Positions 23,701 through 32,606 of a stretch of 64,000 bases of DNA are shown one piece after another. Each line of letters starts with the position of its first letter. Within the stretch, counting starts at the first letter, position 1. Under the pieces are notes generated by a model. The model was not told the DNA's origin. It did not search any database and worked only from the letters and a program-made list of their open reading frames with translations. Source of the stretch: Ancylomarina sp. DW003 (lineage in GTDB: Bacteria; Bacteroidota; Bacteroidia; Bacteroidales; Marinifilaceae); the NCBI RefSeq assembly GCF_029029505.1, contig NZ_JAKJSD010000001.1, positions 538,092 through 602,091 of the forward strand, written 5' to 3'. The position numbers and the translations under genes were made by a program.

Positions 23701-26016
23701 CTATTTAGTCACATTCATTATACCTGCATCATTATCGGCATTATTCAAACGCTTATTTTCTCTGGAATAATTTCTTCCAAAATTGAAATTCCATGTGAAT
23801 TTCATTATTACCATTTTTGAAGATTCGTTTAAATAAGCTTCTCGCTTATTCGAAGCATATTGATTTCTGTTCTCATTTGTTCGTTTATAATTGTCTACAA
23901 AGGGATTAATAATACCCAGTCCGATAGAATACCTCTTATGGTTTTTCATCACCATCATCATATGCATATTCTCACCACCAATTACGCTTTCTCCCCAAAA
24001 ATGATTATAGCTATTATTGGCGTTAAAAAGTAGTAACCAACTTTTGTATGCAAGCATCATCTCGGCACGGTAATAAAAATTATTATAAGTATACAGGTAG
24101 CTTTTACCTTCACTAATGTATCTATTCAATCCTCCTGTGCCGGAAAGTTGTAATACTTTCCATAACATTCCAACTCTTACAGTCAGCTCATGATTATACT
24201 TGGTCCATTGTTTTTGATTGTCATAAGTGCGAATAAACTTATTTTGCTCTCTTAGGGTTGTTTCCATTATTGGATCATTTGCCAAAATGTATTGCGATTT
24301 AGCGATCCCAGTAAATAAACCTTTGTGGTATTCAAGATATAAATCAGCCTGATATTGCTGGTAAGGATCAAGGTTTGGATTACCTCTTTCTATTTGTAAT
24401 AAATCGATTGCCTGTTCAACATCACTTAATTTTGATAAATCAGGTGAATAGTTATCCATTTTACCAGTTACTCTTCCAAAAAAATGATCAGTAAACTTAT
24501 AATTCACATTAAATCTTGGGCGAATATTATAAGTTTCGTAACCTTCAGCATTATTTTGCTTTAACCATGATCTATTAACACCAAGCCCAAAAGAATAATT
24601 TAATTTATTTTTATTGCCCGAAAATTCGGTATAAAAATAGGTATCAGAACGATCTAAATCTGTAGTAAATGAATTTGATCCAGAATAAGTATTTTCTGTA
24701 GTTGATTGGGTATGTTTAATCCCCATTGTTAATCTTCCTTTGTCAAAATCTCTTTCGTACAAACCTTCTCCAATCAACGAATATTTTTCACCTTCAACAT
24801 TCCTTTCAATAATATTAGACGATTCATGTGTTTCTTCACTATAGACGCCGGTTAAGTCAGTACCAATATAGGATCCAACCATGTTAAACATTAATCTTTC
24901 TTTATTATTTAAATGACGGAGATAGTATAAATCAACTGATGGGAAATAACTTCTGGTGTCTTTATAATCCTTAATATTTACTTTATAAGAGCTGTTATCT
25001 GATCTTAATAATTGACTGCTATAATCGCTATGCGGTTCTAGGTTACCAACATATTTTAGATTCAGATTAAAGAAATATTTGTCAGGTTCTTGATAATTAT
25101 AGGTGAAAGATAAATTATGGATTTGATTGGTATAACGCCCGGGTTTTCCATCCTCTATTCTTTCCAACAAATCGCCATTCTCAAATAAAAATTTCTCATC
25201 ATTCTTTCTCCAAAATTCATAGAAATCTCTCAAGCTTAAGGAATAATTAAACTTGAATTCCGATTTATTTACATTCAAACGAGCTGATATTTGATCTTCG
25301 GAAAACATTACATGTGGAGATTGCATTAAATCGACGCTTATTCCACCACCAGTCTGGTACCTTTTTGTTTTGTAATTTATTACAGCTCTGGAATTTCCAT
25401 ACCGCAAACCAGGATTATCAATATACTCAATATGCTGAATATCATCCGGCAATAATGCGATTACTTCTTTTTCGCTTACTTGGACACCATTTATTCGCAA
25501 CTGAATTTCTCCATCATCTATCAAAGAAATACTATTCATTAATGGATTCACTTTTACACCTGGTAGCATTACACTTTGTAATAAATTTAATCCATTGGTC
25601 GAAGATTCTTTTTGTTTTGGATTCGGAAATACAATTTTACTATTAGGCTTATCAATAATATTTGTAGCAGTTACTGTTACATCATCTAAGGCTATTTGCT
25701 GATCTTTTAAAACGATTTTACCCAGATTAATATTGGCCGAAATACCCTCAAATTCAGTTTTAAAAGTTTCGAAACCGATGCAAGAAACTAAAAGAATATA
25801 GTTGTTACTTTTAACTTTTGAAATTCTAAAGTTACCCTTTGTATCTGTACATACACCAGTTACAAAAGTTGAATCCTGTAGTTTTAATGTGACATTTGCA
25901 AAAGGTACAACTTCGTTTTTATCAGAAATAATTTCCCCTTTGATTTGATAGTTTTGAGCACAAAGCTGTACAGAAAGCAGACTAAATATTAAAACTTGCA
26001 ATGCTTTATATTTCAT
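23701..26016 (-). CDS. Outer-membrane beta-barrel protein with CarboxypepD_reg domain (TonB-receptor-like)
   Basis: The 771 residues start with a signal peptide (to about 20, LCAQ), then a CarboxypepD_reg-like domain (GEIISDKNEVVPFANVTLKL), a plug-like part (LLQSVMLPGVKVNP and RINGVQVSEKEV) and a long beta-barrel of the OMP_b-brl_3 type (repeated Tyr/Asn-rich strands). Barrels of this sort move large substrates across the outer membrane, often TonB-dependently. In the RiPP cluster, between the maturase and the peptidase, it may export the product, take it up again, or serve as its receptor. The cluster contains no separate TolC-like channel, which favours a transport role. Confidence 0.82.
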   Translation of the reverse strand: MKYKALQVLIFSLLSVQLCAQNYQIKGEIISDKNEVVPFANVTLKLQDSTFVTGVCTDTKGNFRISKVKSNNYILLVSCIGFETFKTEFEGISANINLGKIVLKDQQIALDDVTVTATNIIDKPNSKIVFPNPKQKESSTNGLNLLQSVMLPGVKVNPLMNSISLIDDGEIQLRINGVQVSEKEVIALLPDDIQHIEYIDNPGLRYGNSRAVINYKTKRYQTGGGISVDLMQSPHVMFSEDQISARLNVNKSEFKFNYSLSLRDFYEFWRKNDEKFLFENGDLLERIEDGKPGRYTNQIHNLSFTYNYQEPDKYFFNLNLKYVGNLEPHSDYSSQLLRSDNSSYKVNIKDYKDTRSYFPSVDLYYLRHLNNKERLMFNMVGSYIGTDLTGVYSEETHESSNIIERNVEGEKYSLIGEGLYERDFDKGRLTMGIKHTQSTTENTYSGSNSFTTDLDRSDTYFYTEFSGNKNKLNYSFGLGVNRSWLKQNNAEGYETYNIRPRFNVNYKFTDHFFGRVTGKMDNYSPDLSKLSDVEQAIDLLQIERGNPNLDPYQQYQADLYLEYHKGLFTGIAKSQYILANDPIMETTLREQNKFIRTYDNQKQWTKYNHELTVRVGMLWKVLQLSGTGGLNRYISEGKSYLYTYNNFYYRAEMMLAYKSWLLLFNANNSYNHFWGESVIGGENMHMMMVMKNHKRYSIGLGIINPFVDNYKRTNENRNQYASNKREAYLNESSKMVIMKFTWNFNFGRNYSRENKRLNNADNDAGIMNVTK

Positions 26017-26068
26017 AATTTTCTTATTGGGATTAGTGGGGATTCAACATTCATTGTTGATTCTTAAT

Positions 26069-27565
26069 TTAAACATATGCTAAATTGTTCTTCATTTGAG
26101 GAGCTTTATTACATCTTGGATCAGGAAAATCCCACTTATTATTTCCATAAGCTTTAATAATGTCAGCCCAACACCTATTACTTTCACCAAAACACTTTTT
26201 AAACTGGTTACAAGCTTTACAACCACTTTGTTTTTGGATATCCTTTTGTCTTAGATTTAATAAGTTCTTTACTTTATCAGAATTCCAAACTTCCTGAATT
26301 GAACTGTTAGCAACATTTCCGATTATGAAATTTGGGTTCCAATACAACTGCTCACAAATGGTAACCTGCCCATCAGGTAAAATAAACATATGATTATTGA
26401 GAGCAGAACATTTAGCTCCTTCGAATGACTTGCTACCTTCTTTAGCAACAAAAAATTCTTTTTCAGCTAAAGAAATATCCATGTCTACAGTAGTAGTCGA
26501 ATTAGGTTTAATATGATTTGTCACTAAATCATAAACTTCTTTCGCTTGATTTCTTGATATCTTTAAAGAATTAGCATCTTGATAAATGCTATCCATAGCT
26601 AATCGTAAATCCCAATTATCCAACGATTTCAATTGAGATACAAAATCATGAATACCTAATAAAGATTCTTGTGATGAATTATATTTTGTTAAAACTGTAG
26701 ATATTTGATAATTCAAAGAGCTATTATCTAACATCCGAAGGGTTTCTTTTATTTTAGAAGCATAACCCGTTTTTACGCAAATCAAATTTTCAAGTATCTG
26801 ATCATCCAAGGAATCAAGGGAGACCTGAATAGGATTCTTAAAACCGATTTCTTCAATACGATCAACCATTTTTTGGGTTAATGGAAACTTTGTTGATAAG
26901 ATATCGGGTTCATAACCATATTTTATTAATTCAGCCAAAATAATATCCCAATCTTTGTGTAAAAAAATTTCCCCTCCAATTAAATTTATATTCTGAACAC
27001 CAATCTGGTATGCTTCCTTTAATAGTTGCAGAATTCTTTCAGTAGATAATTCTTTTTTTACTCGCGTCTTTGTGTCGGCATAACAATATTTACATTGAGT
27101 GACGCATCTATTGGTCAACATGAATGTAAATATCAATGGAAAAGTTTGCAATCTTTTTGTGTGGATATCCACATCTTTTGTACTAAGTAAATCTACTGTA
27201 GATAGTTTATTATTATCTTCTGATATTTTTATTGCTTCTTTGGCATTAATCAACATTTTTTTTGGAAAAACTATGGATTCCCCTTTCCAGGTTGCTTTTA
27301 AATTTTCTTCATTTTCGATAAAAGGCTCAAGAAATGAATATACTTTAGCCACACTCATATCCATCATTTGTGATAGACTTATAACATTATCTTGAAAAGA
27401 TCTTTCCTGAGTAAACAACGAAAAAATCATTGCTTGAAGAGGATGTAAATAACTTACCCAACCAATGGTTCCACCATTTTTCACATGCCTTTTTGAGTAA
27501 AGAATAACTCTATTAGAATCTTTTTTTAATGTATAGTCAGGGTTTAAAATATAATTAATATCCAT
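26069..27565 (-). CDS. Radical SAM/SPASM peptide maturase
   Basis: The 498-residue enzyme has an N-terminal region of about 130 residues that may bind the precursor leader, then the radical SAM core with CVTQCKYC (C154, C158, C161) for the [4Fe-4S] cluster and NLIGGEIFLHKDW, and a C-terminal SPASM domain with at least seven Cys (CEQLYW, GCKACNQFKKC, NRCW, PRC) for auxiliary clusters. SPASM maturases form thioether or C-C crosslinks in RiPPs. It follows the three precursor genes, separated from the last by a perfect 13-bp hairpin, and so most likely modifies the three conserved core Cys or Trp. The linkage type cannot be read from sequence. Confidence 0.92.
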   Translation of the reverse strand: MDINYILNPDYTLKKDSNRVILYSKRHVKNGGTIGWVSYLHPLQAMIFSLFTQERSFQDNVISLSQMMDMSVAKVYSFLEPFIENEENLKATWKGESIVFPKKMLINAKEAIKISEDNNKLSTVDLLSTKDVDIHTKRLQTFPLIFTFMLTNRCVTQCKYCYADTKTRVKKELSTERILQLLKEAYQIGVQNINLIGGEIFLHKDWDIILAELIKYGYEPDILSTKFPLTQKMVDRIEEIGFKNPIQVSLDSLDDQILENLICVKTGYASKIKETLRMLDNSSLNYQISTVLTKYNSSQESLLGIHDFVSQLKSLDNWDLRLAMDSIYQDANSLKISRNQAKEVYDLVTNHIKPNSTTTVDMDISLAEKEFFVAKEGSKSFEGAKCSALNNHMFILPDGQVTICEQLYWNPNFIIGNVANSSIQEVWNSDKVKNLLNLRQKDIQKQSGCKACNQFKKCFGESNRCWADIIKAYGNNKWDFPDPRCNKAPQMKNNLAYV

Positions 27566-27593
27566 AGTATTTCATTTAAGTTTTAAAGGTTAT

Positions 27594-27623
27594 GATTGGT
27601 GAATAACATTTTATTCACCAATC
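27594..27623 (-). terminator. Hairpin between precursor and maturase genes (attenuator or processing site)
   Basis: A perfect 13-bp stem (GATTGGTGAATAA with its inverse) and a 4-base loop lie in the 70-base gap after the last precursor. In transcription direction it is followed only by weak T-content, so it is more likely partial termination or transcript stabilisation that gives more precursor than maturase mRNA. Confidence 0.6.
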
Positions 27624-27635
27624 AGATAAAATTGT

Positions 27636-27818
27636 TTAGGCTCCTGTATAACAATTTTGTTGTCCATTTGAATAGCATTGTCCAACAATGCACCAGTCCT
27701 CGTCATTATCAACACCACCTTCTACTTTCAACAAACTCTCGATATCTAATATTTGCTCTTCATTCAATAAGGTTGCTGTCTTTAAATTTTGAGTCGATAT
27801 TGTTTTTTCTAATTTCAT
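27636..27818 (-). CDS. RiPP precursor peptide 1, GG leader with 3-Cys core
   Basis: The 60-residue peptide has a 35-residue leader with LLNEEQILDIESLL and VEGG at its end, and a 25-residue core that starts VDNDEDWCIVGQC and ends NCYTGA. The double Gly is the site expected for the C39 peptidase of the clustered ABC exporter. Core Cys are at core positions 8, 13 and 21. It differs from the other two copies mainly at core positions 14-17. It is nearest the maturase gene. GG-type leaders next to radical SAM genes are known in Bacteroidales, but I do not recognise this core. Confidence 0.88.
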   Translation of the reverse strand: MKLEKTISTQNLKTATLLNEEQILDIESLLKVEGGVDNDEDWCIVGQCYSNGQQNCYTGA

Positions 27819-27899
27819 TTCTTTATTTTTTAAGGATAAATTTGAATATTTAATAATTAAATTACTGTTCAGTATTATTGATTTTATAATACTTTTTAA

Positions 27900-28082
27900 T
27901 TAAGCTCCAGTATAACAGTTTTGTTGAGCACTTGATTTACACTGACCAACAATACACCAGTCCTCGTCATTATCAACACCACCTTCTACTTTCAATAAAT
28001 TTTCAACATCTAATATTTGCTCTTCATTCAATAAGTTTATTGTCTTTGAATTTTGAGTCGATACTGTTTTTTTTGATTTCAT
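27900..28082 (-). CDS. RiPP precursor peptide 2, GG leader with 3-Cys core
   Basis: The 60 residues follow the same plan: leader ending LNEEQILDVENLLKVEGG, core beginning VDNDEDWCIVGQCKSSAQQ and ending CYTGA. The start lies exactly 264 bases from that of precursor 1, and the intergenic sequences also match (AAATAAAGAGATG-like start region, TTAATTATTGAA upstream), so the copies arose by tandem duplication of gene plus spacer. Confidence 0.88.
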   Translation of the reverse strand: MKSKKTVSTQNSKTINLLNEEQILDVENLLKVEGGVDNDEDWCIVGQCKSSAQQNCYTGA

Positions 28083-28170
28083 CTCTTTATTTTTTAAGAA
28101 TAAAACTGAACGTTCAATAATTAAATCACCTTTCAGTCGTAAAAAATTATTATTTAATATTGCTTACAAA

Positions 28171-28353
28171 TTAAGCTCCTGTGTAACATTGCTGTTGTGC
28201 TTTCGATTTACATTGCCCAACGATACACCAATCCTCATCATTATCAACGCCTCCTTCTACTTTCAGCAAATTCTCGACGTCTAATATTTGTTCTTCATTT
28301 AGTTCCTTAAATCTGTTTGTTTCAGGACTAATTTTGTTTGTTAAATTTTTCAT
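28171..28353 (-). CDS. RiPP precursor peptide 3, GG leader with 3-Cys core
   Basis: The open frame extends to 28425, but the Met at 28353 gives the same 60-residue length as the other two and a leader of the same 35 residues, so I start there. The leader begins MKNLTNKISPETNRF and differs from the others over its first 17 residues, while FKELNEEQILDVENLL, VEGG and the core (VDNDEDWCIVGQCKSKAQQ, CYTGA) are conserved. It is the outermost, probably oldest copy; the conserved leader half marks the likely maturase-binding part. Confidence 0.88.
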   Translation of the reverse strand: MKNLTNKISPETNRFKELNEEQILDVENLLKVEGGVDNDEDWCIVGQCKSKAQQQCYTGA

Positions 28354-28435
28354 TTTTTCTTTTTTAATGATTAATAAACGATATAATATACTGCAGTTAT
28401 ATTTCGTACTTTTTTTTATATTCAAAACAACATTT

Positions 28436-28933
28436 TCACTTCAGGACTAATATCTGTTGATGCAAAAATTTCTTAATTGTTTTTTTGATTCTCACTTCTA
28501 TTTCATCATATTTTTCTACAGAAATTTGATTGAAGATTGCCTCTAAAAGAAATCGAGTTGTGAAATTCCTTTCAAGACTAGATAGAGTTTTAAACAAATT
28601 CTCATCTTCCTTCAATTGGATCGGATAAACTGAAAGTCTATTTTCAATAAAACCCGATGGCATAAGCAATACCTTCCTGTCCACAGGCCCTCTCAAAGCA
28701 TGTTCCTCAGGATTTTCAAAAACAAAAGGTAAAGAGACAAGTTTTACTAATGGATTGATATGCATTTCTATTCTATCCATTTCGTCCTCATTCTCTAGTT
28801 GATATGTTAGGTCAAACAACTTCCGTGTGTTTTTGCATTCTAGATCTGTATAATAATCTTCTGATTTGGCTGAAAGCTCTTGCAAATAGTTACTACTTTC
28901 GATATTCCAAGCTTGGGGATCTATTACTCTCAT
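28436..28933 (-). CDS. RiPP-cluster protein of unknown function, 165 aa
   Basis: The product is soluble, without signal peptide or known motif. It contains two stretches with hydrophobic strands (KLVSLPFVFENPEEHALRGP and VLLMPSGFIENRLSVYPI) and a helical, basic C-terminus (KKTIKKFLHQQILVLK). It lies between the DUF6734 gene (10 bases away) and the precursors, so it is likely to bind precursor or assist maturation. I do not recognise the family. Confidence 0.6.
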   Translation of the reverse strand: MRVIDPQAWNIESSNYLQELSAKSEDYYTDLECKNTRKLFDLTYQLENEDEMDRIEMHINPLVKLVSLPFVFENPEEHALRGPVDRKVLLMPSGFIENRLSVYPIQLKEDENLFKTLSSLERNFTTRFLLEAIFNQISVEKYDEIEVRIKKTIKKFLHQQILVLK

Positions 28934-28943
28934 ATCACTAATT

Positions 28944-29807
28944 TTAGTTGTATAATTCTTTTTTTATTCTATCGTAAAACTCAGGAAATTCATACCACAA
29001 ATGCTGCATAACCTTCTGATTGTGCAACAAAGGTTTTTTATGAAAACTTAGTAGGTGGATAAATTTACTTGCATATGGAACATCCATTACTCTAACTAAT
29101 TCCTCAAATCTTGAATTAATAGGTTCTTCAAACAGATAATTAACCTTTTTGTTCTTTGTATAAGCCATACAGTAAAAAAGGTATTGTTCGAAAACAGTAT
29201 TAAACATTCCAGCATGTTCTGCTTTCAATGCTTGATCCATGCTTTTATCAACAAAATTGAAAGCTTCTTTACAATACGACTGAATAAAATCAATATCGTT
29301 TCCACCTAAGATTCCAGCGTTAGCCTCAACTATTTTTTGATTATTTTCTTTTCTGTATTTTAGAATTTCTGGTGGGAAATAATTCACTTTTATATCTAGT
29401 AAATTTTGAAAGTGAGCAGAACCAAACTCATAACAGTCTTCTTCATGTTGGGCTGTTAATGAGGCTTTTTCTATTCTCTCTGGGAATCGATCCCAAATAC
29501 AAATATCTCCATCGACATGAATAAATGCTTCATCTTGCTGCTGATAAGCGTATATTTTTCCAATGGCCCATAACTCTTTGGGATAATCGTTCAAATCATC
29601 AAGAACTACTTTTACTGAATCATATGGAAGACCTAAACGATCTATTAGCATTTCTTTCCCTTTTTGATCAGTAACTAACTCAACATGATCGTAGTGCTGT
29701 TTTAATTTCAAACAACTAAGAGCCCAGCAGAAATAATGCATCTCATTTTTCATCCATGAACAATTCTCATTCCCTGGTTTAGACCAATAACTTTGAACGA
29801 TTTTCAT
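28944..29807 (-). CDS. DUF6734-type glycosyltransferase-like protein
   Basis: The 287 residues look like a GT-A fold: HVELVTDQKGKEML near the start, FIHVDGDICIWDRF with a DxD-type metal-nucleotide site (D99, D101), and NAGILGGND, which recurs in glycosyltransferases with donor/acceptor pockets. It matches my memory of DUF6734, a family of unassigned function found in Bacteroidota peptide clusters. A role as a glycosyltransferase acting on the peptide is plausible but inferred from the DxD motif alone; the start is 11 bases from the next gene's stop. Confidence 0.65.
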   Translation of the reverse strand: MKIVQSYWSKPGNENCSWMKNEMHYFCWALSCLKLKQHYDHVELVTDQKGKEMLIDRLGLPYDSVKVVLDDLNDYPKELWAIGKIYAYQQQDEAFIHVDGDICIWDRFPERIEKASLTAQHEEDCYEFGSAHFQNLLDIKVNYFPPEILKYRKENNQKIVEANAGILGGNDIDFIQSYCKEAFNFVDKSMDQALKAEHAGMFNTVFEQYLFYCMAYTKNKKVNYLFEEPINSRFEELVRVMDVPYASKFIHLLSFHKKPLLHNQKVMQHLWYEFPEFYDRIKKELYN

Positions 29808-29844
29808 TTTAATTTCGATTAGATAATTTGAATTAAATTATGTT

Positions 29845-30312
29845 CTATTTCACAAATGGAAGAATACATTCTTTTCCTATTGTGAATTTTGCAGTTGCAA
29901 CTACCTGTTTCTTATCTAATTGAATCACTTTTAATTTATCGACTGCTTCTCCAATCAGTTTTATAAGAACTTTATCCTGTTGCTTTTCTTTTATAATTTT
30001 GTATATGATACCTTTTAACTGATAATCTGAATAATTATGAATTGTTATAAGTATCTTATCTTCTTCTTTTATTTTTGCTGTAATATTTTTATTAATCAAT
30101 GCATAAACCTGCAATTCTTCAATTGAGTTCTCTGACAAAACATTTACATGTATATCCTGCTCAAAGACAACCGGATGCCTATAGAACACTAGTACACACA
30201 GCAAAGCAATTAATAATGCATATATCAAATATGTTTTGAATCGTATTTCCTTGAATGAAAAAGGAGTTAATAACTCGTTTTCATTTTTGTGGTATATTTC
30301 TATTTTATTCAT
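29845..30312 (-). CDS. Miniature HlyD-like membrane-anchored protein
   Basis: The 155 residues have one membrane helix near the N-terminus (TYLIYALLIALLCVLVFY) preceded by a positively charged cytoplasmic stretch, and a beta-rich periplasmic part (ALINKNITAKIKEEDKILI and KVLIKLIGEA). HlyD-type adaptors of peptide exporters are about 400 residues and have coiled coils and lipoyl domains; neither coiled coil nor full lipoyl halves are visible. It lies 20 bases before the stop-to-start junction with the C39 exporter and probably replaces the adaptor. Confidence 0.6.
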   Translation of the reverse strand: MNKIEIYHKNENELLTPFSFKEIRFKTYLIYALLIALLCVLVFYRHPVVFEQDIHVNVLSENSIEELQVYALINKNITAKIKEEDKILITIHNYSDYQLKGIIYKIIKEKQQDKVLIKLIGEAVDKLKVIQLDKKQVVATAKFTIGKECILPFVK

Positions 30313-30331
30313 TATGTTTTGAGAAAATTAG

Positions 30332-32551
30332 TTATACAAGTGTTGCCAACTGATCTTTCACTAAATTGAAATATTCATTTTTACAACTTAACAACTGATC
30401 ATTTGTTCCTACTTCAATTATTTTTCCATCTTTTAAAACAACAATCTGATCCGCGTTTTTCACAGTACTTAATCGATGAGCTACCACGACAACGGTTTTA
30501 TGATTAAAAACCTTTAATAAATTCCTAAGTATGATTTTCTCATTAGTACTGTCTAAAGCATTGGTTGCTTCATCAAAAAACAAGTATTGTGGATCCCTAT
30601 AAACAGCTCTTGCAATTAATATGCGCTGTTTTTGGCCTTGGCTAAGGCCTATACCAGAGTTACCTATTTTGGTGTTATATTTTAATGGAAGTGAAGCAAT
30701 AAAATCATCTAAATTAGCTGCATTAACAGCGTGCTTTAACTTATCAATATCTACTTGTTCTTCTCCAGGTGTAATATTGGCTGTTATAGTATCACTAAAA
30801 ATACTTCCCTCTTGCATTACCACTCCACATTGTTGTCTCCACTCTTTAAAACTTAAGCGATTTAAAGGAGTGTTTCCAACTTTAATTTCACCTGAGTTGA
30901 CATCATAGAAACGCAACATTAATTTCAATAAAGTGGTTTTTCCACTTCCACTCATCCCAACAATAGCAGTGGTTTTTCCAAATGGGATGTGTAAAGAAAT
31001 ATCATCAAGCAACATATTTGACAAAGGACTATCATAACTGAATTTCACATTTTCAAATCGAATATCACCTTTAACAGGAATAGGTAATAAAGCACTCTTA
31101 TCATTTAATTCTTCATTCTTTCTTTCATGTACTTCATTTAATCTCTCCATGCTAAGTTTAGCATCTTGAGTAGCTTGAACAAACTGAATTGCTTGCTCTA
31201 TGGGCCCTTGCATTTGTCCAATTATGAATTGAATTGCAAGCATCATACCCAAGCTTATCTCCCCTGAAATAACTGAGGTAGCTGCAACAATAGTTATAAT
31301 AACGTTCTTAATTTCATTAATAAAAACACCCCCAGTTTGCTGCCATTGGTTTAATGATAAAGACTTTAGTGAAAGTCGGAACAATTTAGTTTGAATACTT
31401 TCCCATCTCCATCTCTTTTGATTCTCACATCCAGTCAGTTTAATTTCTGGCATGGTTTGAATTAATTCGATTATAAATGACTGATGTTTTGAGGTTTGTG
31501 CGAAGTTTTTATAATCTAAATCAGCTCTTCTTTTCAAGAATAATTTTATCCATATGAAATAAAGAAAACTACCACACAAAAAAACTAGAAATATCTTTAA
31601 ACTATATAGGACTAAAACAATGCTAAAAATCGTTACTGTTAAAACAGAAAAAGCAATGTTCAAAACCGAGGTCGTAAGAAAAAGTTCTATGCGTTTATGA
31701 TCTTCAATTCTTCTAATTAAATCTCCAGTCAATTTTGAATCAAAGAAAACCATAGGTAAGTTTACCAACTTTACAATAAAATCAGTTATTAAAGCAATAT
31801 TCATTCTTGCTCCAACCTGGAGTAAAATCCATCTTCTTAAATATTCTACAAAGGATCTGCTAACAATTAATGCAATCTGTGCAAAAAGAATTATTCTGAT
31901 AAAATTGATATCCTTATAACCAATCCCCTTATCAACAACTGCTTGTGTCAGGAATGGCAATATCAACTGCAAAACACTACTTAGCAATAAACCCAGTATT
32001 AAATGAAGGATTAATCGCTTATGAGGCTTTAAGTATTTCAATAAATATTTATATGATAGTGCCGATTTTCTTGATTCTAAATCATAAAATTTAGGTGAAG
32101 GTTCAAGAGTCATTAAAATACCCGTGACATCAGCATTTTGAACAGAAGATGCCCAATATTTGACAAATTCGGATTCTTTGTAAACAACGATACCATGTGC
32201 AGGATCAGCAATATGAAAATTAAATTTTGATTTGTCGTTTCTTGAAAAAATCCTTCTTCGTTTTTCAATCTTAAACAAGACAACAAAATGTTTATGATTC
32301 CAGTGTAAGATACAAGGTGATTGAAACCCTGAGATCAATTGAGCAAGTGAAACCCTAGCACCAACAGATCTGAATCCCAATGAAGTAGAAGCATCACTTA
32401 AACCAAGCAGATTTACACCTGATTTTTTGATATAGCACATATTACGTATTTCATCTATGGGGATGTTTTTACCATAATATTCTATTATCATTTTTAAACA
32501 GGATGGACCACAATCCATAGCATCGAACTGTCTGAAAAAAGGAAATTTCAT
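30332..32551 (-). CDS. C39-peptidase ABC exporter for double-Gly peptides (PCAT)
   Basis: The 739 residues are a full peptidase-containing ABC transporter. The C39 peptidase domain (1-130) has Q8, the catalytic C14 in MDCGPSCLK, H88 in HWNHKHFVVL and D116 in ADPAHG. Six membrane segments follow, then the ATPase with GMSGSGKTTLLKL (Walker A), GLSQGQKQRILIARA (signature) and YLFFDEATNALD (Walker B). PCATs cleave after the leader Gly-Gly and export the core. The three precursors have such leaders, so they are its substrates. It is preceded by the regulator-side genes and followed by the mini-HlyD. Confidence 0.95.
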   Translation of the reverse strand: MKFPFFRQFDAMDCGPSCLKMIIEYYGKNIPIDEIRNMCYIKKSGVNLLGLSDASTSLGFRSVGARVSLAQLISGFQSPCILHWNHKHFVVLFKIEKRRRIFSRNDKSKFNFHIADPAHGIVVYKESEFVKYWASSVQNADVTGILMTLEPSPKFYDLESRKSALSYKYLLKYLKPHKRLILHLILGLLLSSVLQLILPFLTQAVVDKGIGYKDINFIRIILFAQIALIVSRSFVEYLRRWILLQVGARMNIALITDFIVKLVNLPMVFFDSKLTGDLIRRIEDHKRIELFLTTSVLNIAFSVLTVTIFSIVLVLYSLKIFLVFLCGSFLYFIWIKLFLKRRADLDYKNFAQTSKHQSFIIELIQTMPEIKLTGCENQKRWRWESIQTKLFRLSLKSLSLNQWQQTGGVFINEIKNVIITIVAATSVISGEISLGMMLAIQFIIGQMQGPIEQAIQFVQATQDAKLSMERLNEVHERKNEELNDKSALLPIPVKGDIRFENVKFSYDSPLSNMLLDDISLHIPFGKTTAIVGMSGSGKTTLLKLMLRFYDVNSGEIKVGNTPLNRLSFKEWRQQCGVVMQEGSIFSDTITANITPGEEQVDIDKLKHAVNAANLDDFIASLPLKYNTKIGNSGIGLSQGQKQRILIARAVYRDPQYLFFDEATNALDSTNEKIILRNLLKVFNHKTVVVVAHRLSTVKNADQIVVLKDGKIIEVGTNDQLLSCKNEYFNLVKDQLATLV

Positions 32552-32606
32552 ACTAATAATTATTAAGAATAGTAATTTCTTGAAAAGAGAGTTTATGAGT
32601 AATCGG

